A stretch of DNA of 64,000 nucleotides from Copromyces sp. CBS 386.78 (Eukaryota; Ascomycota; Sordariomycetes; Sordariales; Sordariaceae): assembly GCA_030685235.1 (NCBI GenBank), contig MU839100.1:1-64000 (forward strand), given 5' to 3'. Position 1 is the stretch's first letter; each line of letters starts with the position of its first letter. Below, one piece after another: positions 45,302-55,924 of this stretch. The notes beneath the pieces were generated by a model that worked only from the letters and a program-made list of their open reading frames with translations, did no database searches and had not been told where the DNA came from. A program made the translations under genes and the position numbers.

Positions 45302-46261
45302 ATGTCGGATGTTCAGGAGCGTTTGAAGAAGCTGGGCGCCTCGGCCCGTATCGGTATGTTGTCGCCCGTGTTTTTCGCTCTGTAGGCTGAGGTTCTGTTC
45401 GAGAGGCTAACAATGGTGGTTTCCCTCCGCTTTAGGGTATGTAGAAATTTGATTATCACTCGTCAATCGCTCTCGCACACAACACGCACAAAAAAACGAG
45501 CCAGCACCGAATTACCCCTCCATTCTTTCGCGCGCGCCCTCGAATATCCCCCACCCAAAACCTCCTCCCGCGAGCCCTGCGAAAGACGAGATGAGAAACA
45601 TGCAAATGCAGACAAAACGAGAGGGCTTTTGATTTCTGACAATGGACTTTTTTTTTGAAATGAAATAGTGGCAAGGGTACTCCCCGCAGAAAGGTCAAGA
45701 GAGCGCCTGCCCGCTCCGCTGGCGATGACAAGAAGCTCCAGGCCACCCTCAAGAAGGTCAATGTTCAGCCCATCCAGGCCATCGAGGAGGTGAACATGTT
45801 CAAGTCCGACGGCAACGTCATCCACTTCGCCGCCCCTAAGGGTACGTACCGATACGTCCAGTCTCTGTTTAGCGATATGGAGGAGCCACCTTGAACTAGG
45901 TTTGGTCAGAACTCTTTATATGCGAGAGTTATGGCCAAATTAGTTGCAGAGCTCCTGATATTGCGACAACTAAGCTCCAACTTTGCTTGGGGGAACCTGT
46001 CTGCTAACAAACTGTGTTTCTCGCCCAACAGTTCACGCCGCTGTCCCTGCCAACACCTTCGCCATCTACGGCAACGGTGAGGACAAGGAGCTCACTGAGC
46101 TCGTCCCCGGCATCCTTAACCAGCTCGGCCCCGACTCCCTCGCTTCCCTCCGCAAGCTCGCCGAGAGCTACCAGAACATGCAGAAGAACGAGAAGGACGC
46201 TGAGGAGGATGACATCCCCGATCTCGTTGCCGGCGAGAACTTCGAGAGCAAGGTCGAGTAA
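45302..46261 (+). CDS. egd1: nascent polypeptide-associated complex beta subunit, with a 1-nt exon
   Basis: Exons 45302-45353, 45436 (a single G), 45669-45841 and 46032-46261 encode 151 residues. With alpha-NAC it forms the NAC heterodimer at the ribosome exit tunnel. The product reads [18 protein letters not shown], with the conserved RIGGKGT and the ribosome-binding RRK motif, then the NAC domain (about 33-98, including [15 protein letters not shown]) and an acidic C-terminus. Intron 1 (GTATGT, GCTAAC, TTTAG) and intron 2 (GTATGT, CTGAC, AATAG) are each canonical and are separated by only one base. That base is needed: without it the frame is lost, and with it all exons sum to 456 nt and RIGGKGT is restored. 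It could also be described as a stwintron-like pair of back-to-back introns. Intron 3 is 190 nt. Confidence 0.93.
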
Positions 46262-46865
46262 ATTACAAAAAAATAAAATACTCCCTCTCTCTGTTTGATT
46301 CCCCCACAAAACGCGGTTCTTCCTTGTTCATATTTGTGGTGACACTTATCATGGCGTGCTGCGTTGGGGAATTACGGCGTCTCTTTCAAACCCGCCCTTG
46401 GTCATTCAATGTCTTCTTCTGATGGCTTATATCGGTGCGGAGCCGGGAAATGGTATCTGGATGGTATTTTTGCTGTCATGTTTCCGTTCAAGGACAAGGG
46501 ATGTTATTTGGCACATGTGGCAACGACGCGGAAAGACGTGTGAAATCGTCTTGGGCCGCCTCGCTTGCCTCCTGGACTCTACGGAGAAAGGCTGTGGGCG
46601 AAGTGATGAATATATGAATGCCATATGCTGCATCGGTAAATAAGCGATGTATATAACAAAATCAAAACAACTGCCCAAGCATTGGTAAAAGCTTCCTTCC
46701 TATCACTAATATGGGTAAGTAGGAATCAGGGATCGTGGCCCATATGAAGAGACAAAGATGGTTGGCAGACGAGATATGCTTTGCATTGAAGTGTGATCTG
46801 AACGTCACTCGTACACGCTGTACATGATGACTCCATATCTCTCAAGTCCTGCCTCAACATCCCTT
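46262..46865. other. convergent intergenic region
   Basis: 0.6 kb between the 3' ends of egd1 and tad1. No coding-like frame or repeat; it should hold both 3' UTRs. Confidence 0.6.
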
Positions 46866-48442
46866 TTACTCAAGCTTAAAGGCCCCATCCCCGGTATTCC
46901 TCACCCAGCCTTTCAACGCCACCCTCTTCGTCTCTTCCTTTGCCCTCCGTCTCCCCTCAAGCAAAGTACTTCCATTCTTGATCTCATCATAACCAAGGTC
47001 CGTACTTCCCAGGCTTCGCTCGATCTCGACATCACCCTCAGACCACATCACCGAGCAAACCTCCCTCGCCAAAGCCCACATCTTCCTCCGAGAAAGCAGA
47101 CTCGCTCCTCGCAGATCAAATTGCTTCCGGCCCTGCAACACACCACCCACCAGGCCCTCTCCGTCCCGCGGACCGTTGAGAGTCCACAATGTGGCGAGGT
47201 TGCTTGCTATGAGCTTCTTTGCCTCCGTCGTGTCTGTCGAAGAAGAACCAGAGGGAAGTATAGCCCTCCTAGAAAAGGCAAACTCCAACCCCGTCGTCTC
47301 AACCTTAAATTCTCGAAAGACATATCCCGTACCCTCCAGCTCCGCGGTCACGCTCGTGTCAAGTAAAGGCGCCATCCGTCCCCCATCAGCAGCAGAAGCA
47401 GAGAAACACCGCTTGCATGCTGTAGCGGAATATTGAGACTCGGGCAACACGACGCTGGACAGGTATGCGTTCGCAGGCGAGACCAGCGTGCTGGTGAGAG
47501 AGGACAGAAGCGAGGTCACTTGTTTGAGAGCGAGCTTGTCAGAGCAGGACTTGGATAAGCTGGGCGGGGCATCGCCCCGCGAGGGCTTGCGGCGGACGAT
47601 GCCGAGCTGGGAGAAGTAGGCGCGGCCCGGGAGAGCGGTGGTGTCGTCTGTTGGCACTGGTGCTGGGTTAGGGGTTTCGGTTGGGAGATCTCCTGGTGCT
47701 GGGGAGGGGATTTCCCAGGGTGAAGCGTCGTCTTGGGCGGCCATGATTAGTTCCATGCTTGCGTCTCCGCCTGTGAAGTGGTGTTAGTCATGACCAAGAA
47801 GTTTTGATAGTGGACACACGTACAAGGCGCTTCAGAGCAGTACATGTGTAGGCTCACATCTTCTCTCCAGGCGAACGGTTGCCCTTGCCATACGTCTGTT
47901 GTTTCTTGTTGTTCCTGGTCTTCATGCTGTGCTGTGGTCCTTCGGTAGATGAACTCGGACTGCGAGGCACCACCCCCCTGAAGAGCGAGGCGTTTACACT
48001 CCTCGAGAACGAACCGGTTGAAAGCTCGTATGGCAAGTATCTCGGCATGCCAGTCATGAATGGCCACCCCATTAGCTTGGGGCAGCTTGGATGCCGGCAG
48101 GCACTTCATGCCAGTTCTGAGACCTCATTTGCATGTTTAGCTTCACCAACAGAAAAGACGATTTCGTGTGATCACGAGGCACATTGGACACTCGAGCGGC
48201 CTCGGAAGCCTATCGTACGTACTTACGCCAAAGCTACACATTTCAGTCCATTTGGGCCTATAGCTCGTGTTAGTTAAGAAGTTTGGAAGTTTGTTTCACG
48301 TGCGAGCACAACCTTTCGCTACAATGCCCGCCATGGGAACCCATTCATGAAGACCATTGTCGCGGACACTGGGCTTTCGTTTGGCAGGGAGTTTGCTGAA
48401 CTCTTCAAGAACAGCAGAGGCTATTGCGTCCGCTTCGGCCAT
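46866..48442 (-). CDS. tad1: tRNA-specific adenosine deaminase (Tad1/ADAT1)
   Basis: Exons 48442-48313, 48257-48227, 48116-47824 and 47770-46866 give 452 residues. It deaminates A37 to inosine in tRNA-Ala. The zinc/catalytic motif HAE is at 77-79 with the proton-shuttle Glu79, and CSEAPCGDAS supplies the PCG cysteine (C152) and is itself restored by splicing intron 3 (53 nt). The N-terminal LPAKRKP, GPNGLKCVALATG and KCLPASKL segments are typical of ADAT1. Intron 1 uses a weak donor (GTTGTG; GTGCTC two bases on is possible), and the 31-nt exon 2 is small. A Pro-rich insert lies in the middle of the deaminase domain (about 160-200), which is common in fungal Tad1. It is divergent from rpl24. 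Confidence 0.88.
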
Positions 48443-49056
48443 CCTAACTTTGCAAATGAAGGCCTGTGTAATTTGGTGTTTTCGTAAGTTTGGATGAGAG
48501 GGAAAGCGGACAACCCCAAGCTCTTACGACGAAGCACATGTCGTCGCTTGACAAGGGTTGGGGTTAGCACTTGATGGCCATTGTTCAACGTGGAAGTGCA
48601 CTGCAGCCAAACAACAAAGCAGACTGGATGAACCCAATGCAAACCATGAGAAAGCACACATATTCGGAGGGAAGTTCCAAAGTGGCACTAAAAGTGTAGA
48701 TTTTTCATGCCCGGCAGCTATAATGGTGATGCACTGCGCCCAGAGTTGAAGCTGATGTTCGTTGTTGATAGTGAGTTGCCTATTGATTTGCTGGAGGATG
48801 ACGTCCTACAGCCCGCACCAGCTGGCAAATAAGTGGCGGCAATTGAGTTCTGCCCGCGTTGACAGCCCGCTGCCAGCCCACTTGAGCCACCCCAACGCTG
48901 GGGTGGACATCATGGTCCGTGCATTCAGCCTATCACAGGGCAGCCCTATCGCACAACCTCGCTGCGGGAAGAAATTGAGGAAAATCGACGCTGGAACATT
49001 GCACCTTCGAGGAAGCATCTCCCGACAACCGACAATCTCGACAGCAAACCGCCACA
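48443..49056. promoter_or_regulatory. divergent promoter of tad1 and rpl24
   Basis: 0.6 kb separates the two start codons. It includes a perfect inverted repeat CCACCCCA-ACGC-TGGGGTGG at 48887-48906, 150 bp before the rpl24 ATG, and CAGCCC repeats (48862-48878). No TATA box is evident. Roles are inferred from position. Confidence 0.5.
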
Positions 49057-50016
49057 ATGAGAACGTACGACGATAGCTTCTCCGGCCAGAGGATCTACCC
49101 TGGAAAGGTACGCGTTTTTTGCCCGTCCAAATGATTTACGGCTGGAAAATGCGACCGGGATCTGGACCCGTGGGGAAACGGTCTTGGTCTTGGATTTGGG
49201 GAGGACCGATTTTGCGAGAGCGAGGGAGGGATATTGAAGGATCTCGTCCCCGCGACGCCAACGACATTTTGATTGAGGGGCTCATGAAGGACCAACAAGA
49301 ACAACAAGAGGAGGGATGTACAGGCCACCGTGACAAAAGTGCTGACATGATTTCTTTGAAACCGTTAGGGTAAGCTGTACGTCCGTGGCGACAGCAAGAT
49401 CTTCCGTTTCCAGAACGGCAAGTCCGAGTCGCTTTTCCTCCAGCGCAAGAACCCCCGCCGCATCGCCTGGACCGTCCTCTACCGTCGCCAGCACAAGAAG
49501 GGTATCTCTGAGGTACGCAAGAAACCACATATCCGCACTCGGGCCCATTCTTCTTCACCCGTTGCGTACACCGTCACCAGCCCCTGTTCTACCGATTCCG
49601 CCGAAACAATATCGAAGACCTCGAGATTATGACGGAGAGGGATATCGCGAATATGGCTGCATGGGATGCGCGCGCAACTGGGTGTAGGGGGTGAAGGGGG
49701 GAAACCGTTGCGCAAAGCAGATGACTGACACCCATTACAGGAGGTTGCCAAGAAGCGCTCCCGCCGTACCGTCAAGGCCCAGCGTGCCATCGTCGGTGCT
49801 TCCCTCGATGTGATCAAGGAGCGCCGCTCCATGCGCCCCGAGGCCCGCTCCGCCGCCCGTCTCGCCGCCATCAAGGAGTCCAAGGCCAAGAAGCAGGAGG
49901 CTCAGGCCGCCAAGAAGGCTGAGAAGGCCAAGAACGCCGCCACCCCCAAGGGCCGTGTCACATCCAAGCAGGGTGCCAAGGGCGCGCACGTCAAGGTCGC
50001 TGCCAACTCCCGTTAA
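49057..50016 (+). CDS. rpl24: 60S ribosomal protein L24 (eL24)
   Basis: Exons 49057-49107, 49369-49512 and 49741-50016 give 156 residues. eL24 is a cytosolic large-subunit protein. The N-terminal domain reads [23 protein letters not shown]...FQNGKS and [12 protein letters not shown], followed by the long basic Ala/Lys helix and tail ([25 protein letters not shown]). It starts MRTYDD. Many eL24 proteins have Cys in the corresponding CxxxG/CxxCxxxI zinc motif; fungal ones such as this keep the fold without those Cys. Intron 1 is 261 nt, a first-intron length often seen in Neurospora ribosomal protein genes, and intron 2 is 228 nt. Confidence 0.95.
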
Positions 50017-50659
50017 ATGCGGTCTTGTCGGTCGGAGAACACGATGATGTGAAGGGGAGAATGGAATGTCTTTACGGTCCTGCGTGGCAAGCTGGAAGGG
50101 ATACGCGGAGTCGGTCTGGTCGCGGTTCTCGGTTCTTTTTTTTTTGCCTGCACTCAGCTGGAGGGTTTTCGTCTCGTTTAACGGAAACAATACAACAGCT
50201 TGGTTTCTGGAAGGGCCGGTTGCATGGATCCCTGCGTCCAACGGATATTGGCATCAAACGCTTTGCATGGGTAGCTTAACAGAATGCCGACTTATGCATT
50301 GGTCAAGAACGAACAGAACACATATCCCACCTCCCTGTGATACTAGGGAGGCGAGAGACAGTTTCGGGGCCGTTGGGACGAAGGAAACGGGGATTGGCAA
50401 TTATAATATAACGCTGCACGGCGAAAGGTTCAGCGGGCAAAAGGCATTTCACGCGGCTTCTATTCTCTATACGTCGTGATACTCTATCAAACGGATACCC
50501 AGGCACAACAAGAGTCTCCCGCGATCACCATCGCGTCTCCCTTGACATATGTTTGGTTCTCATTATATCTCTATATGAACCTGTTGCCAGTAATATCATT
50601 ACTATGCGTCTTTGTTTTGTTTATCCCTTTGGCTCTTCCACCCCCCTTTTCCTATCCAT
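50017..50659. other. convergent intergenic region
   Basis: 0.6 kb between the 3' ends of rpl24 and the peroxiredoxin gene. No coding-like frame. It would hold both 3' UTRs. Confidence 0.6.
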
Positions 50660-51302
50660 TTAAAGCTTAGCCAGGACACCCTCGGCACCAGTGTTGGCGA
50701 TGCTCCCAGGCACCTCATCCAACTCGGCGTAGGTAACCTTGCCGTGGTCAATGGCAATGGCATAACGCTTGGTGCGGTCACCCTGAGTCCAGCCGATGGT
50801 CTTGCTGAACTTGCAGTCGGCGTCGGACATGAAGAGCTATTCATTTGTTGCATGTCAGTCAGTTATCGCGTTGTTTGTGAGGGAGGGGGGAACGGTATGA
50901 AATATCACTCACAATAGATTCATCCTTGACACCGTTGGCCTTGCCCCAGGCGGCCATCACCCACGCATCGTTGCTGGCAATGAAAATGATCTGGTCGACG
51001 CCCTTGGACTTGAACTCCCCGAGCTTGGCAAGGTACGAGGGGACGTGCTGCTGCTGGCAGGTGGGGGTGAAGGCACCGGGGACGGCGACGAGGACGACCT
51101 TCTTGTTGGCGAACTCTGTGTGGATGAACTTGTGTTAGTACCATGATGTCAATGTGAGAATATCGATGAGATGTTATTTACCCTTGCTGGCATCGTACTG
51201 GATGGGGAGACCGCAGACGGTGAGGTCGGTGTCGCCGCTGGGAGCGATGTAGGTGAAGGTAACACCTTCGGGGAAAGAATCACCGGCCTGGAGAGCAGAC
51301 AT
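50660..51302 (-). CDS. type II (Prx5/PMP20-like) peroxiredoxin with peroxisomal C-terminus
   Basis: Exons 51302-51182, 51115-50913 and 50836-50660 give 166 residues, the usual length of the AhpC/TSA redoxin subfamily of Ahp1/PMP20 proteins. It reduces H2O2 and alkyl hydroperoxides. The peroxidatic cysteine is C60 in PGAFTPTC, with the conserved Pro53 and Thr57, and C30 (LTVCGLP) is at the position of the second cysteine in yeast Ahp1. The protein ends AKL, a variant of the SKL type 1 peroxisomal targeting signal, so peroxisomal or dual location is likely. Introns are 66 and 76 nt (GTAAAT...CACAG and GTGAGT...AATAG). Confidence 0.92.
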
Positions 51303-51445
51303 TTTGGTTGTTGTTTGGGTTTTGGTGGTAAAGTTCGTGAGATTTGAGCTTTTGAGGAAAGATGAGAAGTGCGAGTTTGTTGTGATGGAATTAAAAGCTT
51401 GAGGAAGTTGACGAAGCTATAAGAACTGAAGCTGATGTGTTGTTA

Positions 51446-51784
51446 TCAGATCGCATTTCCAATCACAGCGGGGTCGCTTTGGAGGGGTTCTCCGTTCTCC
51501 GTCCGGGCGGCTAGGAACCATTGCGAAGCCTCCAGTAACATCAACCGGAAGCCATCGACAGTGGAGACCTCCGAGCAGTTGCCCTGAAAAGGGTGGCCGT
51601 TAAGGTGCCCTTTCTCAGTCTCCTCAGTGAACGCCATCACTTGCCAGGGTTTGCGGTTCCTGTCCATTGTCACGTCAAAGTGGGACAGACCTCGTCGCTC
51701 GAAGATTGTTGAATTGCGCGATCGCCCAGCTTCATTGCATGCCGTGCGAGACTGATCACAAGCGGCCGAATGGCCTCTTTTACT
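51446..51784 (-). CDS. unrecognised coding-like segment, possible terminal exon
   Basis: An open frame of 112 residues ending in TGA at 51446. I do not recognise it, but from about 51,705 on it has coding-like codon use and protein-like sequence (WQVMAFTEETEKGHLNGHPF, FRLMLLEASQWFLAARTENG). A joined upstream exon is conceivable: GTGAGG at about 51,866 (minus strand) and an acceptor TGATCAG at about 51,754 preserve frame. It may be the 3' part of a gene, a truncated pseudogene, or chance. It would be tandem with the peroxiredoxin gene. Confidence 0.3.
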   Translation of the reverse strand, partial: SKRGHSAACDQSRTACNEAGRSRNSTIFERRGLSHFDVTMDRNRKPWQVMAFTEETEKGHLNGHPFQGNCSEVSTVDGFRLMLLEASQWFLAARTENGEPLQSDPAVIGNAI

Positions 51785-52317
51785 CATTCCTTTTTTGTCA
51801 TTTCCAGAAGCTCACGGTTTCTTGTGTGGCCGACAACCGAACGATTGTCCTCGAGATTCCTCACCTCCGAGAACGGCTCGTACCTTCCCCTCCTCTTTCC
51901 CTTTATGGTGCAATTCAGAAAAAGGAAAACAGCCATTACGAAGGGAGGTTGTCCGACGTTTAGGCAAGTGCCTCTGCGATGGTTTCCCTCGCTTTCATCT
52001 CGGTGTTTAAGTTGCCCTGAGGACCTTGATGTCCCTTGAACACGGCATGGTACAGAGACGGTTCTCCTAATTCTTCTCAAACCATCAACGCTCGCGAACC
52101 CGTCATTGAGACAGTCATACATTTTCTGATTGTCACTCAAACAATGATCACTCAAGCATATATGCCTGCTTGTCACTAGACCAAGGGCTTGGCCAGAAGA
52201 GGTGTCTCGCACCGAACTATGACAGCTCGTTTTCGAACCCCGCCGGCTCGGATCCGTCTATGACTCCTGTCTGCCGTCAGCACATACGACCTGGGGGTCA
52301 TAGTCACTGGATTGTGC

Positions 52318-52343
52318 TGACCTTTAATACAAATTAAAGGTCA
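52318..52343. promoter_or_regulatory. perfect 11-bp dyad upstream of the DUF1348 gene
   Basis: TGACCTTTAAT (52318-52328), loop ACAA, then ATTAAAGGTCA (52333-52343). It lies 156 bp before the ATG at 52499 in an otherwise plain promoter. It could bind a dimeric regulator or form a hairpin in the leader; no factor can be named. Confidence 0.5.
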
Positions 52344-52498
52344 ATCTTTTCTATAGTTTGTCCCCCAAATCATATTATACTTCGCTCAAGAACCATCGGG
52401 ATATCAATCTCTGATTGTCCGCCCCCTCCTGTTCCCCACGCTTATTCAAGTTCCCTGTTACCCGTGTTTTGATACCTTCATACCCTTTACCCGTCGCC

Positions 52499-53105
52499 AT
52501 GGCAACCGAGTCAAAGCCCCCATTTCCGCCGTTCACCGCCGAAACAGCCAAGATCAAAGTCAAGGCCGCGCAAGACGCGTGGAACACAAAGTGACTATAC
52601 CATCATTATCTGCTTGAGATCCGATTGTTGTTGGCTGACATCTGTCGACTTTGAGAAATGCGGAGGCCGTCCAGATGGCCTACACTCCAGACTCCATCTG
52701 GAGAAACCGCGATACCTTCCTGCAAGGACGCCCAGAGATCGTTGAGTTCTTGAAGAAAAAGTGGTCAAGAGAGAACGGCTATCGCTTGAGGAAGGAGCTC
52801 TTTGCTTTTACAGACAACAAAGTCAGTCCATTTTCCGATGGCAGCCAGCCAGAAGCAACATCACTGCCCAGAGCTAATCTTCGTTTCCACGGAGCCAGAT
52901 CGCCGTTCAGTTTTGGTACGAGTGGTATGACGAGTCCGGTCAGTGGTGGCGGACATACGGTCTTGAAGACTGGACTTTTGCCGACAATGGCCTCATGAGG
53001 AAGCGGCAGATGAGCGGGAATGATGTGAAGATTGCGGAAGAAAAGCGTTGGTTCAAGGAAGGTGTCGATGTTAACGAAGTGTCGATCAGCGAGAAGCACT
53101 GGTGA
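52499..53105 (+). CDS. DUF1348 / NTF2-like family protein
   Basis: Exons 52499-52590, 52656-52821 and 52899-53105 give 154 residues (introns of 65 and 77 nt; the second acceptor GCCAG is weak in pyrimidines). The protein follows the DUF1348 pattern throughout: PPFTAETAKIKVKAAQDAWN, AYTPDSIWRNRDTFLQGRPE, FLKKKWSRENGYRLRKELFAF, QFWYEWYDESGQWWRTYG, NGLMRKRQMSGND, ISEKHW. These are small SnoaL/NTF2-fold proteins found in bacteria and fungi, with no established reaction. The two predicted splice junctions fall inside conserved blocks, which supports them. Confidence 0.9.
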
Positions 53106-53523
53106 ATGATATCCAGGTCCGCCAGAAAACTGCAAGGTACGACCTGCAAGTTTGGCATGAAGCGAGTCCTGGTACCTGCTCCTGGTGGGAAGGAACATTG
53201 ACCAGAGGGATATCATGTACGGCCGGGCATATGCGAAACCTTATGGCAGGTGCCGATTTATCTTTTCCTACAACACCGAAAACTTGAACCCGTGGTGGCA
53301 GCACGAGAGTGTTAGATCCGGATGGAAATCCAACGTTTTCCGCACCTTCACAGGATTTCGTCCGAACAATCTCAGCAAGGAGTCAGCCCGCAATCTCCTG
53401 GGTCTTGGGCCCGCTGTCCTTGGTTTAGTCAAATCGTAATTTTCCCCCGTCGATAAAGGCAGCTCCATGGCAATCGAGCAAGCGACCAGGAACACTTGAC
53501 CGGTGATTCCCAATCATTTCAGC
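53106..53523. other. short intergenic region
   Basis: 0.4 kb between the DUF1348 gene and the XPG-like gene. Open frames on both strands up to 80 codons lack coding features. Nothing recognised. Confidence 0.55.
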
Positions 53524-55299
53524 ATGCCGAAGAACGGAAATTCACAGTTCAAGCCTAGCCCCAGGTCAGTACGTCCATGGTTCGAAAAAGTGTTTTGTGC
53601 AAGAAATTAACTTGGACAGTGTTTGGGACGTAGCTCCTCCTCGCGAGAGTTTGGAACTGGCGAAATGGTCCGCCGATCATTTCCAGCGACACGGCCGGCC
53701 GTTGAGACTGGCTATCGACGCGCATTACTGGCAAGTTCACTTTGAGAATGATTTGAAGGTCGACTGGCTACGCAAAAGTTTGTTACCATGGGCATCCCTT
53801 ACAAGACTTTGGCAATACAGATTGCAGAAGGCTGACGGCTGACGGCTGATTTTTCCAGACTCTCGCGAGGTTAATGCGGTCGAGAAAATATTTATGTACC
53901 AAACTATGACCTTGCTGGAGCTGAGCATACACATTGTTTTCGTCTTTGATGGCCCTGATCGCTACAATCGGTTCGATCATATTTCAAAACCAAGCAAGCC
54001 GGAAAGTATACGTTTGCTCAAAGACCTATTGAACCATCTGGGTGTCCCTTTCCATCAGGCGCCCGCAGAGGCAGCCCCCACATGCGTTAAGCTCCAGCAG
54101 CTGGGCGTCGTCGATGCGGTTTGGACGAACCACAGCGTGGCCCTCACATGGGGATGCCAAGATATCGTCTTGTTCAAAAAGCAGGAACGAAAATGGAAGG
54201 GCACAGGCATAAGCAACGAGTCCGTAACGAAGCATGATGCCTTGGCTTTGCTGCAAAAGTGCGATCTCGACCATCCGAGCCTCGTTCTAGAGCTCTTGCT
54301 CGGTGGATCCGAATATTCAAGAGGCCTTCCGGGAGTCAATCATGAGACTGCCCTCGAAATTGCACAGAACGCCAAGCAGTTGGCTGGAATGATGTGCGAT
54401 GTCTTCAGTGATAATGCGGACAGGTTGGAGAGGAACAAATGGTCAGTCATAATTCACTTCGAAACCTCATGAAGCTGACAACGCTGACCTCTCAAAGGCA
54501 AGCACGCTTCCGAGCTTTTCTTAAGGATAACGGCTATCACTCCGTGACCATCCCGAATAACTTTCCCGATCCGAAAGCCATCGACCGCTACCGAAATCCA
54601 CCTGTACGTCCAGAGGAAACTTTACGAAATCTGCTTTGCCTACGACATGGATGGACTCGATCACTGTCAGATAACCTTGCTGACATCTGTCAATTTCTCA
54701 ACCGGAACTTCCACTCTTACCCGTCCATCAAGTGGCCCATACGACACCTCACAGGGCTCGAATTAAACCACAAGTTGCTCGAGGGCTCGTTGAGGGATAC
54801 CCCTAACGCCTATGAGGGTATCAAGATTCCTGCTACACTGGGGGACAGTCTTCGCTGTAACGTCACCGTCTCATCAATAGTACTGCTTCCAGGATTCGCC
54901 AAGATATACGATATGTGGTCAACCCACGAAGTCAAATGCAGTGTGTTGTCTTGTGTTGTTCGGAAAGGACTACCCCCTGAGCGGCTTCCGTGTCCCAGAT
55001 CTCAGGGCAAGGGGTCGGCGAAGCAGAAGAGGAAGATCGCTGAGCCTGGCCCAGAAGAAACTACGAAGCAGAACAAGAAGTCCAAAGTTCCTAGTGTCAG
55101 GACACCGCATGAAGCCACACAGTTGCTGCAAGCAACTCCAAAAAGCGGCAACACACAAGACGAGAAGGCGGCTTCGTCGACATGGCAATTTCGCATCCCA
55201 CCTTTGCCGCAGGATTTAGCGTTTTCTCAACCACGGCAGTCACCGATCGACACTCTATCGTCGAGTCTAGAACTCTACGACCTGCTATCACAAGAGTGA
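53524..55299 (+). CDS. XPG/GEN1(Yen1)-family protein with degenerate active site
   Basis: Exons 53524-53564, 53620-53777, 53859-54441 and 54498-55299 give 527 residues. The XPG N and I regions are clear: VWDVAPPRESLELAKW, LRLAIDAHYW with D47, HIVFVFDGP with D97, LGVPFHQAPAEA and GVVDAVW, then the helix-hairpin-helix GLPGVN and FRAFLKDNGY...NFPD...RNPPV as in GEN1/Yen1-type Holliday junction resolvases. Several metal-ligand acids are replaced: the second Glu of the EAEAE motif is A139, the two Asp of the DDSD motif are H158 and V160, and the GCDY Asp is E218. The usual MGI start is absent; the ATG chosen is the only one that splices in frame. It is probably a nuclease-dead paralog or decaying gene. 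A basic Lys-rich tail (KRKIAEPG, KKSK) suggests a nuclear protein. The 3' half is intact. Confidence 0.72.
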
Positions 55300-55924
55300 G
55301 CGGAGTGGGCATGCTGGGCGGTGCAACTCCGAATTACGTCGGTGAACGATCGCTAAGAATACCGAGTTACCACCGCGCCAATGATAACTGGACTGCGCTG
55401 ATGGGTCTCAAATACCGGACCTAAAGAAGATATAGTAGGGCAGGACAGCACATGATAATAATCTTACAAAGTCTCGTGATCATGCTCCAATCCAGCGGAA
55501 GATGAAACTTGAACAACAAGCTCGTCTTCTGATCACACGCTCATCCGTAATAATTGATAAAACCGGATGAGCAGAATGACTCGGGACACTCCTCCATGAT
55601 TCAATCACCAGCTCGACCAGATACTCAGGACAGCCCTTGGATCTTAGACCAAAAGGAAAGAGATCTGGCCTCCATTCGGAAATGTGACGAGTCTGCTTTG
55701 ATGATGATCACCATGGTCCCTGCTGGGGAGTTCGTTGCGGTTCTGGCAAGGGTGCGCTTACCAACAGCGCGGTTCGGACCGTTCCGCTGGGACAGACAGG
55801 GGGGTGATGGAATTCATCTAAGTGAGCAGGTCGCAGCATGAGGAGCGTGGAAGTCTGGAAGTTTTCCAAGTCTTTACTAAAAAGAGTCAAACGTTTCTGA
55901 TGGTTATTTCTGGTGGGAAGTTTA

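Noticed and set aside
52281..52320. 5S rRNA fragment (ACATACGACC)
   Set aside because: Only the first ten bases match the dispersed Neurospora 5S genes; the rest does not resemble 5S rRNA.
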